Shown: positions 50,707-60,886, counted from the stretch's first letter. The stretch: DNA of 64,000 nucleotides from Streptomyces durmitorensis (GCF_023498005.1 NZ_CP097289.1:1736001-1800000); one strand, 5' to 3'. A program made the numbers and translations. The notes: generated by a model from the letters alone, not told the origin.

Positions 50707-53277
50707 TCACCGTGGCGCGTTCTCGACGTCGACCTCGACCCTCAGCGGCGCCTCGTCCTCCCGCAGTTCAACCGCCCCGGCCCGCCCCGCGGCCCGGACG
50801 TCCGCCTGCGCGAGCGCGAAGCGGTCCAGGCTCGCCCGCGGGCCAAAAACCACCACTCCCGTGACCTCCGCCCGCATGGAGAGCCGCGCCTCCGACTTCG
50901 CCCTGCGGATCGCCGCGATGACCTCCGATGCGGTCGACAGGACCGAGGCGTCCGCTCCGGCAGGGACCTTTGGGGTGGGCCACGCCGCGCGGTGGACCGA
51001 GCCGGTGGCGCACCAGGACCACACCTCCTCCGTCACGAAGGGAAGGACCGGCGCGAAGAGCCTCAGCAGCGCGTCAAGGGCGGCCCGCAGCGTCACCCGC
51101 GCCGACTCCGTCCCGGCACCTTCCCCCTGGTCGCCGTACGCCCGTGCCTTGACCAGCTCCACGTAGTCGTCGCAGAACCGCCAGAAGAACCGCTCCGTAC
51201 GCTCCAACGCCCGCGCGTAGTCGAAGTCGTCGAAGGCCGCGGTGGCCTCCTCGACCGTCGCGGCGAGTTCGGCGAGCAGCGCGCGGTCCAGCGGCTCGGT
51301 GACCGGAGCCAGGTCCGATCCGTCCGCCGCACCGAGGCTCAGCACGAACTTGCCGACGTTCAGGATCTTCGTCGCGAGGCGGCGGCCGACCTTCATCTGG
51401 CCGACGTCGAACGCCGTGTCCGTGCCGGGCCGCCCGCTCGCCGCCCAGTAGCGGACCGCGTCCGAGCCGTGCTTCACGAGCAGGTCCCCGGGCGTGACCG
51501 TGTTCGACTTGGTCTTCGACATCTTCTTGCGGTCGGGGTCGAGGATCCAGCCGGAGATCGCGGCATGACGCCACGGCAGTTCCCCCTGCTCGGCGTGCGC
51601 GCGCACCACCGTCGAGAACAGCCAGGTACGGATGATCTCGTGCGCCTGCGGCCGGACGTCCATCGGGAAGACCCGCGCGAACAGATCGGGGTCCGAGCGC
51701 CACCCGCCCGCGATCTGCGGGGTGAGCGAGGAGGTGGCCCAGGTGTCCATGACGTCCGGGTCGCCGGTGAAACCGTGCGGCGCGCCGCGCAGGGCCTCCT
51801 CGTATCCGGGCGGCGCCTCCGCGCTCGGGTCGACGGGCAGGGCGGCCGCGTCCGGGACGATCGGGTGGCCGTGGTCGGGCTCGCCGTGGCCGTCCAGCGG
51901 GTACCAGACCGGGATCGGCACGCCGAAGAAGCGCTGGCGGCTGACCAGCCAGTCGCCGTTGAGACCGCCGACCCAGTTCTCGTAGCGCACCCGCATGTGC
52001 GGCGGATGCCACGTCAACTCACCGCCACGCGCCATGAGTTCGTCCCGCAGGGGCTCGTCACGGCCGCCGTTGCGCAGGTACCACTGCCGGGTGGTGACGA
52101 TCTCCAGGGGCCGGTCGCCCTTCTCGTAGAACTTCACGGCGTGCGTGAGGGACCGTGGCTCGCCCTGAAGTTCACCGCTCGCCCGCAGCAGCTCCACGAC
52201 CCGCTCCCGCGCGGTGTGCGCCGTGGCACCCGCCAGCTTCGCGTACGCCGCGACGGCCGCCGCCGATGCGACACCGCTCGGCGGCTGCGCGAGGAAGCGG
52301 CCGTCCCAGCCGATCACCGGGCGCGTGGCGAGCCGCAGCTCGCGCCACCAGGTGACGTCGGCCGTGTCGCCGAACGTGCAGATCATCGCGATGCCCGTGC
52401 CCTTCTCCGGGACCGCGGCGCGGTGTGCCACGACGGGCACGTCGACGCCGAAGAGCGGGGTGCGGACCGTCGCTCCGACCAGGTGCCGATGGCGCTCGTC
52501 GTCGGGGTGCACGACCAGGGCGACGCAGGCCGGGAGCAGTTCGGGCCGGGTCGTGTCGATCGCGACCGGCCGCCCTTCCGGGCCGTGGAAGGTCAGCCGG
52601 TGGTAGGCGCCGGGGCGCTCCCTGTCCTCCAGTTCGGCCTGTGCGACGGCCGTGCGGTAGGTGATGTCCCACAGGGTGGGCGCCTCGGCGATGTAGGCCT
52701 CGCCGCGCGCCAGGTTGTTGAGGAACGCGAGCTGCGCGGTGGCGCGCGCCTCGGTGCCGATCGTGCGGTACGTACGCGACCAGTCGACGGAGAGACCGAG
52801 CAGCCGCCACAGTTCCTCGAAGGCCTTCTCGTCCTCGACGGTGAGGCGCTCGCACAGCTCGATGAAGTTCCGCCGGGAGACGGGGAGTTGCTGCTTACCC
52901 GGCTTCGCGGGCGGCTCGAACGACGGGTCGTACGGCAGCGCCGGATCGCACCGCACCCCGAAGTGCATCTGGACGCGGCGTTCGGTCGGCAGGCCGTTGT
53001 CGTCCCAGCCCATCGGATAGAAGACTTCCTTGCCGCGCATGCGCTGATAGCGGGCGACGGTGTCGGTGTGCGTGTACGAGAAGACGTGTCCGACGTGCAA
53101 GGAGCCGCTGACCGTGGGCGGCGGGGTGTCGACGGAGAAGATCTCCTCACGCGTCCTGGAGCGGTCGAAGGCGTATACGCCCGTCTCGTCCCATCGCCGC
53201 GACCATTTCTCTTCGAGCCCGTCGAGAACAGGCTTGTCGGGGACGCCGTCCGCGCTCGTGCGATGGGGGAAGGTCAT
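50707..53277 (-). CDS. valS: Valyl-tRNA synthetase, archaeal/rickettsial type
   Basis: 856 residues, class Ia synthetase. HIGH motif SGSLHVGH (near residue 58), KMSKS motif KKMSKTKSNTVTPGD (near 600), editing domain between (FHGPEGRPVAIDTTRPELLPAC), and a C-terminal anticodon-binding region. The GWDDNGLPTERRVQ segment after HIGH distinguishes the archaeal-like ValS form from the ordinary bacterial form. The usual Streptomyces valS lies beside folC and clpX, which is not the case here, so this may be a second enzyme. It charges tRNA-Val. Confidence 0.9.
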   Translation of the reverse strand: MTFPHRTSADGVPDKPVLDGLEEKWSRRWDETGVYAFDRSRTREEIFSVDTPPPTVSGSLHVGHVFSYTHTDTVARYQRMRGKEVFYPMGWDDNGLPTERRVQMHFGVRCDPALPYDPSFEPPAKPGKQQLPVSRRNFIELCERLTVEDEKAFEELWRLLGLSVDWSRTYRTIGTEARATAQLAFLNNLARGEAYIAEAPTLWDITYRTAVAQAELEDRERPGAYHRLTFHGPEGRPVAIDTTRPELLPACVALVVHPDDERHRHLVGATVRTPLFGVDVPVVAHRAAVPEKGTGIAMICTFGDTADVTWWRELRLATRPVIGWDGRFLAQPPSGVASAAAVAAYAKLAGATAHTARERVVELLRASGELQGEPRSLTHAVKFYEKGDRPLEIVTTRQWYLRNGGRDEPLRDELMARGGELTWHPPHMRVRYENWVGGLNGDWLVSRQRFFGVPIPVWYPLDGHGEPDHGHPIVPDAAALPVDPSAEAPPGYEEALRGAPHGFTGDPDVMDTWATSSLTPQIAGGWRSDPDLFARVFPMDVRPQAHEIIRTWLFSTVVRAHAEQGELPWRHAAISGWILDPDRKKMSKTKSNTVTPGDLLVKHGSDAVRYWAASGRPGTDTAFDVGQMKVGRRLATKILNVGKFVLSLGAADGSDLAPVTEPLDRALLAELAATVEEATAAFDDFDYARALERTERFFWRFCDDYVELVKARAYGDQGEGAGTESARVTLRAALDALLRLFAPVLPFVTEEVWSWCATGSVHRAAWPTPKVPAGADASVLSTASEVIAAIRRAKSEARLSMRAEVTGVVVFGPRASLDRFALAQADVRAAGRAGAVELREDEAPLRVEVDVENAPR

Positions 53278-53342
53278 GCATCCGCATGCTAGGCGCGGGC
53301 AGGATCTGACGGCCTCCTGTTTTCGACGGCAGGGGCGCGAAA

Positions 53343-53377
53343 GGGCCGCCGCCGGAACTGTGGTCCGGCGGCGGCCC
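53343..53377. terminator. Terminator hairpin after the phospholipase gene
   Basis: 14-bp perfect stem GGGCCGCCGCCGGA/TCCGGCGGCGGCCC with a 7-nt loop, just past the phospholipase C stop (53388, minus strand) and before valS. Confidence 0.75.
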
Positions 53378-53387
53378 CTTCGGGGAG

Positions 53388-55445
53388 TCAGGCGGAAATG
53401 ATCGCCGGGTCGCTGACCCCGGCCTGGCCGTTCTCCACGTGCCCTGCCAGGCGCCGCAGGAAGGTGCCGTCCGCGTCGGACTTCACCGTCACGTCGTACC
53501 AGCGCTTGCTCGACCGCAGGTCGACGGTGTGCTCGACGGTGCCTCCCGCCTTCACCTTGAACGTCTGGGCCGCGCCGCCGTAGGCGTTGGAGACGCTGAG
53601 GTTCACGTCGGCGCCGCCCGCGTTCTTCAGGGTGAGCTTGAGGTTGCCGGTCGCCTTGTCGTGGCGGGCGGTGACCTCGGGGCCCGCGGTCTTGCCGGGT
53701 CCCTTGAAGACGCGCAGGAAGCCGTTCGGGCCGAACACCGACAGGTCGTACGCGTCCTTCGAGTACGCCGAGTTCCAGGTGTCGGAGATCGTCTTGCCGG
53801 CCTCCGTGGTGTAGGTCCAGGGGCCGTCCGTGCGGTTGCCGGAGCGAACGTGGAAGCAGACACCCGCCGTGTCGCCGCCGCTGAAGGTCAGCGTGAACTT
53901 GCCGTCGGCGGGCGCTGCCGCACCGTCCACCAGCGGGGCGTACGGCAGCGGGCGCGCGGGCCGGGAGCCGGACTCCTGCTTGGGCAGGTTCGCCTTCGCG
54001 GGCGCCTTGGGCACGTAGTCGGGGTGGCGCTCGTTGTCCGGCGGCTCGTAGGCGCCGGTGTCGGGCAGCTGCGCGGGGTCGGTGTCCTTGCCGCCGAAGT
54101 CGAAGGCGGAGGTGAGGTCACCGCAGATGGCGCGCCGCCACGGCGAGATGTTCGGCTCCTTGACGCCGAAGCGCGTCTCCATGAACCGGATGATCGACGT
54201 GTGGTCGAAGACCTCGGAGTTCACGTATCCGCCGGTGCTCCACGGCGAGACGACGACCATCGGGACGCGCTGGCCCAGGCCGTAGTGTCCGGCGGCGTAC
54301 TGCGCGTTGCCCGGGAAGTAGTCGAGCGTCGTGTCGACGGTCGACTTGCCCTGGTTCGCGTCCTTCGGGGTGTACGGCGGGACGACGTGGTCGAAGTAGC
54401 CGTCGTTCTCGTCGTACGTGATGAACAGCGCCGTCTTGGCCCACACGTCGGGGTTGGAGGTGAGCGCGTCCAGGACCTGCGCGATGTACCAGGCGCCGTA
54501 GTTCACGGGCCAGTTCGGGTGCTCGCAGAAGGCCTCGGGCGCGGCGATGTAGGAGACCTGCGGGAGCTTGTCGGCCTTGACGTCGGCCGTCAGGAGGTCG
54601 AAGTAGCCGTCGCCCGCCTTCGCGTTGGTGCCGGTGCGCGCCTTGTCGTAGAGGGGGTCGCCGGGCTTGGCGTTGCGGTACTTGTTGAAGTAGAGCAGCG
54701 AGTTGTCGCCGTAGTTCCCGCGGTAGGCGTCGTCGATCCAGCCCCAGTGCCCTGCGGCGTCGAGGCCGTCGCCGATGTCCTGGTAGACCTTCCAGGAGAC
54801 CCCGGCCTGCTCCAGGCGCTCGGCGTACGTCGTCCAGTCGTAGCCCGCCTCCTGGTTGCCGAGGACCGGGCCGCCGCCCTTGCCGTCGTTGCCGACGTGG
54901 CCGGTGAGCATGTAGTAGCGGTTGGGGTCGGTGGCCCCCATGAACGAACAGTGGTAGTCGTCGCAGACGGTGAACGCGTCGGCGAGGGCGTAGTGGAACG
55001 GAATGTCGTCGCGCGTCAGGTACGCCATCGTCCGCTCGGACTTGGCGGCGATCCAGTTGTCGTACTTGCCGTTGGCGAAGGCGCTGTGGCCGCCCGCCCA
55101 GTCGTGGTCGAGACCCGCGATGAACTGCATGCCGAGGTCCTCGGCGTCCGGGTGGAAGGGCAGCACCTCTTTGCCGCCGCCCGACTGGTTCCAGACGGGT
55201 TTCCCGCTGGGCAGGGTCACCGGGCGCGGGTCGCCGAAGCCGCGTACGCCCTTCATCGTGCCGAAATAGTGGTCGAAGGAACGGTTCTCCTGCATCAGGA
55301 CGACGACGTGCTCGACGTCCTCGATGGAGCCGGAGCGGCGCTGGGCGGGCAGGGCGGCTGCGCGGGCGATGCTCTGCGAGAGCGTCGCGAATGCTGCGGT
55401 GCCGCCGGCGAGTTGCATGAACCGGCGCCGATTGAGTTCTGGCAT
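53388..55445 (-). CDS. plcC: Phosphocholine-type (non-hemolytic) phospholipase C, Tat-exported
   Basis: 685 residues from ATG 55445. Residues 1-30 are a Tat signal (NRRRFMQLAGGTAAFATL, ending ARAAA). The alkaline-phosphatase-like catalytic domain starts VVVLMQENRSFDHYFGTMKG, with metal ligands in ENRSFDH, and continues with ITYDENDGYFDHVVPP and RVPMVVVSPWSTGGYV. Two C-terminal DUF756 beta-domains follow, as in Pseudomonas PlcN/PlcC. It cleaves phosphatidylcholine-like lipids outside the cell, releasing phosphate esters. It is divergent from the Mg2+ ATPase gene. Confidence 0.9.
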   Translation of the reverse strand: MPELNRRRFMQLAGGTAAFATLSQSIARAAALPAQRRSGSIEDVEHVVVLMQENRSFDHYFGTMKGVRGFGDPRPVTLPSGKPVWNQSGGGKEVLPFHPDAEDLGMQFIAGLDHDWAGGHSAFANGKYDNWIAAKSERTMAYLTRDDIPFHYALADAFTVCDDYHCSFMGATDPNRYYMLTGHVGNDGKGGGPVLGNQEAGYDWTTYAERLEQAGVSWKVYQDIGDGLDAAGHWGWIDDAYRGNYGDNSLLYFNKYRNAKPGDPLYDKARTGTNAKAGDGYFDLLTADVKADKLPQVSYIAAPEAFCEHPNWPVNYGAWYIAQVLDALTSNPDVWAKTALFITYDENDGYFDHVVPPYTPKDANQGKSTVDTTLDYFPGNAQYAAGHYGLGQRVPMVVVSPWSTGGYVNSEVFDHTSIIRFMETRFGVKEPNISPWRRAICGDLTSAFDFGGKDTDPAQLPDTGAYEPPDNERHPDYVPKAPAKANLPKQESGSRPARPLPYAPLVDGAAAPADGKFTLTFSGGDTAGVCFHVRSGNRTDGPWTYTTEAGKTISDTWNSAYSKDAYDLSVFGPNGFLRVFKGPGKTAGPEVTARHDKATGNLKLTLKNAGGADVNLSVSNAYGGAAQTFKVKAGGTVEHTVDLRSSKRWYDVTVKSDADGTFLRRLAGHVENGQAGVSDPAIISA

Positions 55446-55929
55446 GAGTGGATTCGACCTCGTGTTGTGGGGTGTGGGGGACGTGAGCGGGTGAAGTGTT
55501 TCAAGGGGAGCAAGGATCAGGGAAGGGGCCGTGACCTGGATGTGAAGAGAAGTCCAACCCTTGGTGGTGGGGACACAAGTCCCGACTTCATGAGGCCCAA
55601 AGTCCCGTATTTGACATATACGAACTGACATGCCTGACTTGGCCCTGCACCGCTCGATGGTGCGTTCTTCCGTGTCCCGCGATCGCAAGGAGGTGTTCGG
55701 GATGAGTCCCGAAGGAAGTCCTTGCGTCAGCGTCACGTCTCACTGAAGCGGCTCCGCTTCCCCGGCTGAGGCGCCACCCTGCCTCGCCCCTCTTTTCCGT
55801 CCTGCGGTGAATGCTCGCGCAGTCATGCCTGCGCGGTAGTCCGTCATGCCCGCAGGCGGCCACCCATCACTTCTACGTCCCTGTGCACGGGCGTGCTTCG
55901 CCATGCCCCCGCACGGAGGGAGGTCTGCC
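55446..55929. other. plcC-mgtA divergent leader region with a nested hairpin
   Basis: 484 bp without a supported gene. A two-part hairpin stands out: outer arms GCAAGGA (55685-55691)/TCCTTGC (55719-55725) and inner arms TTCGGGA/TCCCGAA around a TGAG loop (55696-55713). It has no T-run. Its placement about 200 bp upstream of the Mg2+ ATPase start could make it part of that gene's leader RNA. No standard M-box was recognised. Confidence 0.45.
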
Positions 55930-58641
55930 ATGAACAAGCTGATTCCCCAGGTACGCCCGGCGACGCCGGGCGAGAACCCCGTGAACAAGCGCGAGCGCAA
56001 GGCCGCCGAGCTGGACGCCCGCACCCGCGAAGTCGGCGCCCGTCTGGCCGAGTTGAGCGCGAAGCCCGCCCGCGACGTCCTGCGGGACCTCGGCACGGAC
56101 ACCCGCGGACTGCGCCAGGACCAGGTCCTGGAGCGCCTGGAGCGGCACGGCGAGAACGTCGTCGCCCAGGAGCGCGCGCCGCACTGGACGACGCAGCTCG
56201 CCAAGTCCTTTTGCAACCCCTTCATCGGCGTCCTCATCGTGCTCGCCGCGGTCATGTACTGGCAGGACCCGGCCGACCCCGGCGTCTGGATCCTCACCTC
56301 GATGGTGCTAATCAGCGGACTGCTGCGGTTCTGGCAGGAGTTCCGCTCGACCAGGTCGGCCGAGGCGCTGAAAGCCCTGGTCACCACCTCCTGCGCGGTC
56401 CAGCGCCGGTGGAGCGAGCGCCCCGGCACCGAAGAGATCCCCATGGAGCAGGTCGTCCCCGGCGACCTCGTGAAGCTCGCCGCGGGCGACATGGTCCCGG
56501 CCGATCTGCGGCTGCTCACCGCCAAGGACCTGATGGTCAGCCAGGCCGCCCTGTCGGGCGAGTCGCTGCCGGCCGCCAAGGCGGACACGCGCGCTCCCGA
56601 CCTCGGCCAGAGCGCGACCGCCGACCCCGTCGAGGCCGACAACCTCTGCCTGATGGGTACGTCGGTGACCTCGGGCACGGCGACCGGTGTGGTCGTCGCC
56701 ACCGGCTCGGACACCTACTTCGGCTCGATGGCGGGCGCCCTGGTCGGCGACCGCCCGCAGACCGCCTTCGACCTCGGCGTGCGGCGGGTCAGCTTCCTGC
56801 TCATCCGGTTCATGCTGGTGATGGTCCCGATCGTCTTCGCGATCAACGGCTTCACCAAGGGCGACTGGGACCAGGCGCTGCTGTTCTCCATCTCCGTGGC
56901 GGTCGGGCTCACCCCCGAGATGCTGCCGATGGTGGTCTCGGCGAACCTGGCGCGCGGCGCGGTCGCCATGTCCAAGCACAAGGTCGTCGTCAAGCAGCTC
57001 AACGCGATCCAGAACCTGGGCGCGATGGACGTGCTGTGCACCGACAAGACGGGGACTCTCACCGAGGACCGCATCGTCCTCGACCGCTACCTCGACGCGC
57101 ACGGCCACGAGGACCGCGAGGTGCTCGAATACGCCTACCTCAACGCGCACTTCCAGACGGGCCTGCGCAATCTGATGGACCAGGCGGTCATCGACCGCAT
57201 CGACGAGGCCGAGGAGGTTGTCGTCGACCGGCTCTTCACGATGGTCGACGAGATCCCCTTCGACTTCGCCCGGCGGCGGATGTCCGTCGTGCTGCGCCGC
57301 GAGGAACTGTCCGGGCCCGCCGCCGAGCACACGATCGTCACGAAAGGAGCGGTGGAGGAGGTCATCGAGCGGTGCGGCCACGTCATGGACCGCGGCGAGC
57401 GCGTCGAACTCACCGGTCAACTGCGCGCCCACGTCACGCACATCAGTGAGCGCCACAACCGCGAGGGCCTGCGGGTCCTCGCCGTCGCGACGCGCAGCGT
57501 GCCCGCCGACCGCGACACCTACACGGCGGCGGACGAGTCGGACCTGACCCTCGTCGGGTTCCTGGCCTTCCTCGACCCGCCGAAGCAGGACGCCGCGGAC
57601 GCGCTGCGCGCGCTCGCCGAGAACGGCATCGCGGTCAAGGTCGTCACCGGCGACAACGAACTGGTCGCCGCGCGCGTCTGCGCGGACGTCGGCCTCGACG
57701 TCAGCGAGCTGATCACGGGCGCCACGATCGACCTGGTCGACGACGCGGAGCTGATCGAACTCGCCCGTACGACCACGGTGTTCGCGAAGGTCAACCCGGT
57801 CCAGAAGGCACGGATCGTACGGGCCCTCAAGGCCGACGGACACACCGTCGGGTTCCTCGGGGACGGCATCAACGACGCCGCGGCGCTGCGCGAGGCCGAT
57901 GTGGGCGTCTCCGTGGACACGGCCGTCGACATCGCCAAGGAGTCCGCCGACATCATCCTCCTGGAGAAGGACCTGATGGTCCTGGAACAGGGCGTGTTGA
58001 TGGGCCGTCAGACCTTCGGCAACACCATCAAGTACATCAAGATGACGGCGTCGTCGAACTTCGGGAACGTCTTCTCGGTCCTGGTGGCATCGGCGTTCCT
58101 CCCCTTCCAGCCGATGCTCGCCATCCACCTCCTGGTGCAGAACCTCTGCTACGACATCAGCCAGCTGTCGATCCCCTGGGACCGGATGGACAAGGAGTAC
58201 CTGCGCAAGCCGCGCGCGTGGGACGCGAAGGGCATCGGCCGGTTCATGATCCGGATCGGTCCGATCAGCTCGGTCTTCGACATCACCACGTTCCTGGTGA
58301 TGTGGTACGTCTTCCAGGCGAACTCGCCCGCGCAGCAGACCCTCTTCCAGACGGGCTGGTTCGTGGAGGGTCTGCTGTCGCAGACGCTGATCGTGCACAT
58401 GATCCGTACCCGCAGGATCCCGTTCATCCAGTCCCGCGCGTCACTGCCGGTGCTCCTGATGACGGGCGCGGTGATGGCCTTCGGCCTCTGGCTGCCGTTC
58501 TCGCCGCTGGCGTCGGCCCTGTCGATGGAGCCGCTGCCGATGAGCTACTTCCCGTGGCTGATCGGGACGCTGCTCGCCTACTGCGCGCTCACCCAGGTGG
58601 TGAAGGTCTGGTACATCCGGCGCTACGGCAGCTGGCTCTGA
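55930..58641 (+). CDS. mgtA: Magnesium-importing P-type ATPase
   Basis: 903 residues from ATG 55930 behind GGAGGGAGG. P3B-type ATPase: actuator SGESLP (near residue 218), phosphorylation motif DKTGTLTED (near 375), nucleotide domain VTKGAVEEVIERCG, hinge GDGINDAAALREADVGVSV, then the C-terminal six-helix block including LSIPWDRMDKEYLRKPRAW, typical of MgtA/MgtB. It imports Mg2+ across the membrane. Probably induced by low Mg2+, perhaps through its 5' leader. Confidence 0.9.
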   Translation: MNKLIPQVRPATPGENPVNKRERKAAELDARTREVGARLAELSAKPARDVLRDLGTDTRGLRQDQVLERLERHGENVVAQERAPHWTTQLAKSFCNPFIGVLIVLAAVMYWQDPADPGVWILTSMVLISGLLRFWQEFRSTRSAEALKALVTTSCAVQRRWSERPGTEEIPMEQVVPGDLVKLAAGDMVPADLRLLTAKDLMVSQAALSGESLPAAKADTRAPDLGQSATADPVEADNLCLMGTSVTSGTATGVVVATGSDTYFGSMAGALVGDRPQTAFDLGVRRVSFLLIRFMLVMVPIVFAINGFTKGDWDQALLFSISVAVGLTPEMLPMVVSANLARGAVAMSKHKVVVKQLNAIQNLGAMDVLCTDKTGTLTEDRIVLDRYLDAHGHEDREVLEYAYLNAHFQTGLRNLMDQAVIDRIDEAEEVVVDRLFTMVDEIPFDFARRRMSVVLRREELSGPAAEHTIVTKGAVEEVIERCGHVMDRGERVELTGQLRAHVTHISERHNREGLRVLAVATRSVPADRDTYTAADESDLTLVGFLAFLDPPKQDAADALRALAENGIAVKVVTGDNELVAARVCADVGLDVSELITGATIDLVDDAELIELARTTTVFAKVNPVQKARIVRALKADGHTVGFLGDGINDAAALREADVGVSVDTAVDIAKESADIILLEKDLMVLEQGVLMGRQTFGNTIKYIKMTASSNFGNVFSVLVASAFLPFQPMLAIHLLVQNLCYDISQLSIPWDRMDKEYLRKPRAWDAKGIGRFMIRIGPISSVFDITTFLVMWYVFQANSPAQQTLFQTGWFVEGLLSQTLIVHMIRTRRIPFIQSRASLPVLLMTGAVMAFGLWLPFSPLASALSMEPLPMSYFPWLIGTLLAYCALTQVVKVWYIRRYGSWL

Positions 58642-58661
58642 GGCTGCCGTGCATGACGCCG

Positions 58662-60827
58662 TCAGCTCGTGAGGACGACGAGTTGCTGGGTCGCCCGGGT
58701 CATCGCCACATAGCGGTCGACCGCTCCTTCGATCCCCTCACCGAAGTTCTCGGGGTCGATGAGGACGACCAGGTCGAACTCGAGCCCCTTCGCGAGCTCC
58801 GGGGTCAGTGACTGGACGCGGGACATCTCCCCGAAGGCGGGATCGCCGATCACACAGGCGATCCCGTCGGCGTGGGCGGCGAGCCAGGTGTCGAGGACCG
58901 ATTCCAGGTCCGCGACGGATCCGTGGGCGACGGGGACACCGCTGCTGCGGACGGAGGTCGGCACGTTGGCGTCCGGGAGCGCGGCCCGGATGACCGGCTC
59001 GGCCTGAGTCATGACCTCTTCCGGCGTCCGGTAGTTGACGCTCAGGGACTCCACATTGACGCGGTCGAGCCCGATCCGCTCCAGGCGTTCCTGCCACGAC
59101 TCCGTGAAGCCGTGCCTGGCCTGCGCCCGGTCACCGACGATGGTGAAGCTCCGGGACGGGCAGCGGAGCAGCAGCATCTGCCACTGGGCGTCGGTCAGCT
59201 CCTGGGCCTCGTCCACGACGATGTGGGCGAACGGTCCCGCGAGCCGGTCCGGGGCGGCGGGCGGCAGCTCGGACTCGTCGACGAGGCTGACCTGGGCGTC
59301 CTGGCCGCGCAACATCGTCACCAGGCCTTCGCCGTCGTCACCGTCGGCGCCGGAGGCGGCCGCCGCGTCGATCAGGTTGTCGACGACCTGGGCCATCTGC
59401 TCGCGCTGCGCGGCGAGGACGGCCTCCTGCCTGCGCCTGTGCCGGGCCGCTGCCGGGTCGCCGAGCCGCTGGCGTGCCGCGTCCAGGAGCGGCAGATCGG
59501 ACACCGTCCAGGCCTGGGGCGCCTCCTTGCGGAGCAGGGTGCGCACCTCGTTCCGGTCGAGCCAGGGCGCGCACATCCGCAGATAGGCGGAGTTCGACCA
59601 CAGGTCTGCGACGAGGTCCGCCGCTTCGAGCAGCGGCCATGCGCGGTGCAGGGTCGTGACCAGTTCCTCGTCGTGCCGCAGCGACCGCTCGAAGAGCTCA
59701 CCGGGAACGTCGCCGTCGAGTTTGTCGAGCAGGATCGCGACGAGTTCCTCCCACACCTGCTCGCGCGCCTCGTTGTGCGGAGTGCCGCCTCTCGCCGCGT
59801 CGAAGGCCTCGGCCCAGTCGTCGGCGCTCAGCCGGACGTCGGCCCAGTCGGTCGAGACCGTCATCCCCTTGGTGGGCGGCTCCTCGTAGAACCTGACGGC
59901 CTTCTCGATCGCCTTCACCATGTCCGCGGACGACTTCAGGCGAGCCACCTCCGGGTCGGCCTCGACCGCCGCCCCGGCACCCTCGGCGACGAGGTCCTCC
60001 AGGATGCAGGTCTGCACGCCCTCCTCGCCGAGGCTGGGCAGGACGTCGGAGACGTAGTTCAGGTAGGGCCGGTGCGGGCCGACGAACAGCACGCCGCCCC
60101 GGTTGTGGCCGAGGCGGGGGTCGGAGTAGAGGAGATAGGCGGAGCGGTGCAGGGCGACGACGGTCTTGCCCGTGCCGGGGCCGCCGTCGACGACGAGGGC
60201 GCCGCGGGAGCCCGCGCGGATGATGGCGTCCTGGTCGGACTGGATGGTGGAGAGCACGTCCCGCATCCGCGCCGACCGGTTGCTGCCCAGGCTGGCGATG
60301 AAGGCGGACTGGTCGTCGAGCGCCGCGTGGCCCTCAAGGCCGTCGGCGGTGAACACCTCGTCCCAGTAGTCGCTGATCCGGCCGTCGGTCCAGCGGTACC
60401 TGCGGCGGCTGGCCAGACCCATCGGGTCGGCGTGCGTGGCCGCGAAGAACGGCTCGGCCGCGGGGGCGCGCCAGTCGAGCAGCAGCCGACGGCCCTCGCT
60501 GTCGGTGAGGCCGAGCCGCCCGATGTACACGGGCTCGGAGTCGTCCGCGCCGACGATGTGCCCGAGGCACAGGTCGAGCCCGAAGCGGCTCAGGGTGCGC
60601 AGGCGGGCGGTCAGCCGGTGGATCTCCAGGTCCCGGTCCATCGCTTCCCGGCCGATGCCGCCGGGCGCCTTGCGCTGGACGTCGAGGCGGGCGGACACGT
60701 CGGCGATGGTCTGCTCGAGGCTCTGCGCGAGGGCAGCGAAGTGCTTCTCGTCGCCGGCGATCAGCGTGGGGTCGGCCTTGGGGGCGAGATGGGCAGGAAG
60801 GTCGAACGCAGACAGCAAGGCAGGCAC
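58662..60827 (-). CDS. helR: HelR-like RNA polymerase recycling helicase
   Basis: 721 residues from GTG 60827 with GGAGA upstream. UvrD-like motor without a nuclease: Walker A GGPGTGKTVVALHRSAYLLY (near 199), Walker B HIVVDEAQELTDAQW (near 540), GDRAQARHGFTESW, SVNYRTPEE and YVAMTRATQQLV. The segment GRRLLLDWRAPAAEPFFAATH is characteristic of the HelD/HelR group. HelR of S. venezuelae pulls rifamycin-bound RNA polymerase off DNA and confers rifamycin tolerance. A perfect rifamycin-associated element lies 60-79 bp upstream, which supports HelR rather than generic HelD. Confidence 0.93.
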   Translation of the reverse strand: MPALLSAFDLPAHLAPKADPTLIAGDEKHFAALAQSLEQTIADVSARLDVQRKAPGGIGREAMDRDLEIHRLTARLRTLSRFGLDLCLGHIVGADDSEPVYIGRLGLTDSEGRRLLLDWRAPAAEPFFAATHADPMGLASRRRYRWTDGRISDYWDEVFTADGLEGHAALDDQSAFIASLGSNRSARMRDVLSTIQSDQDAIIRAGSRGALVVDGGPGTGKTVVALHRSAYLLYSDPRLGHNRGGVLFVGPHRPYLNYVSDVLPSLGEEGVQTCILEDLVAEGAGAAVEADPEVARLKSSADMVKAIEKAVRFYEEPPTKGMTVSTDWADVRLSADDWAEAFDAARGGTPHNEAREQVWEELVAILLDKLDGDVPGELFERSLRHDEELVTTLHRAWPLLEAADLVADLWSNSAYLRMCAPWLDRNEVRTLLRKEAPQAWTVSDLPLLDAARQRLGDPAAARHRRRQEAVLAAQREQMAQVVDNLIDAAAASGADGDDGEGLVTMLRGQDAQVSLVDESELPPAAPDRLAGPFAHIVVDEAQELTDAQWQMLLLRCPSRSFTIVGDRAQARHGFTESWQERLERIGLDRVNVESLSVNYRTPEEVMTQAEPVIRAALPDANVPTSVRSSGVPVAHGSVADLESVLDTWLAAHADGIACVIGDPAFGEMSRVQSLTPELAKGLEFDLVVLIDPENFGEGIEGAVDRYVAMTRATQQLVVLTS

Positions 60828-60886
60828 TTAGTGAATCTCCCGTTTCCGCAGGTCCTGGCTTTGGCCTGCGATTGTGCGGCATCACC

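Noticed and set aside
50695..53292. 865-codon plus-strand frame
   Set aside because: Complement of valS; valS has HIGH and KMSKS motifs and the antisense frame has none.
53439..55628. 729-codon plus-strand frame
   Set aside because: Complement of the phospholipase C gene, which has a Tat signal and catalytic motifs.
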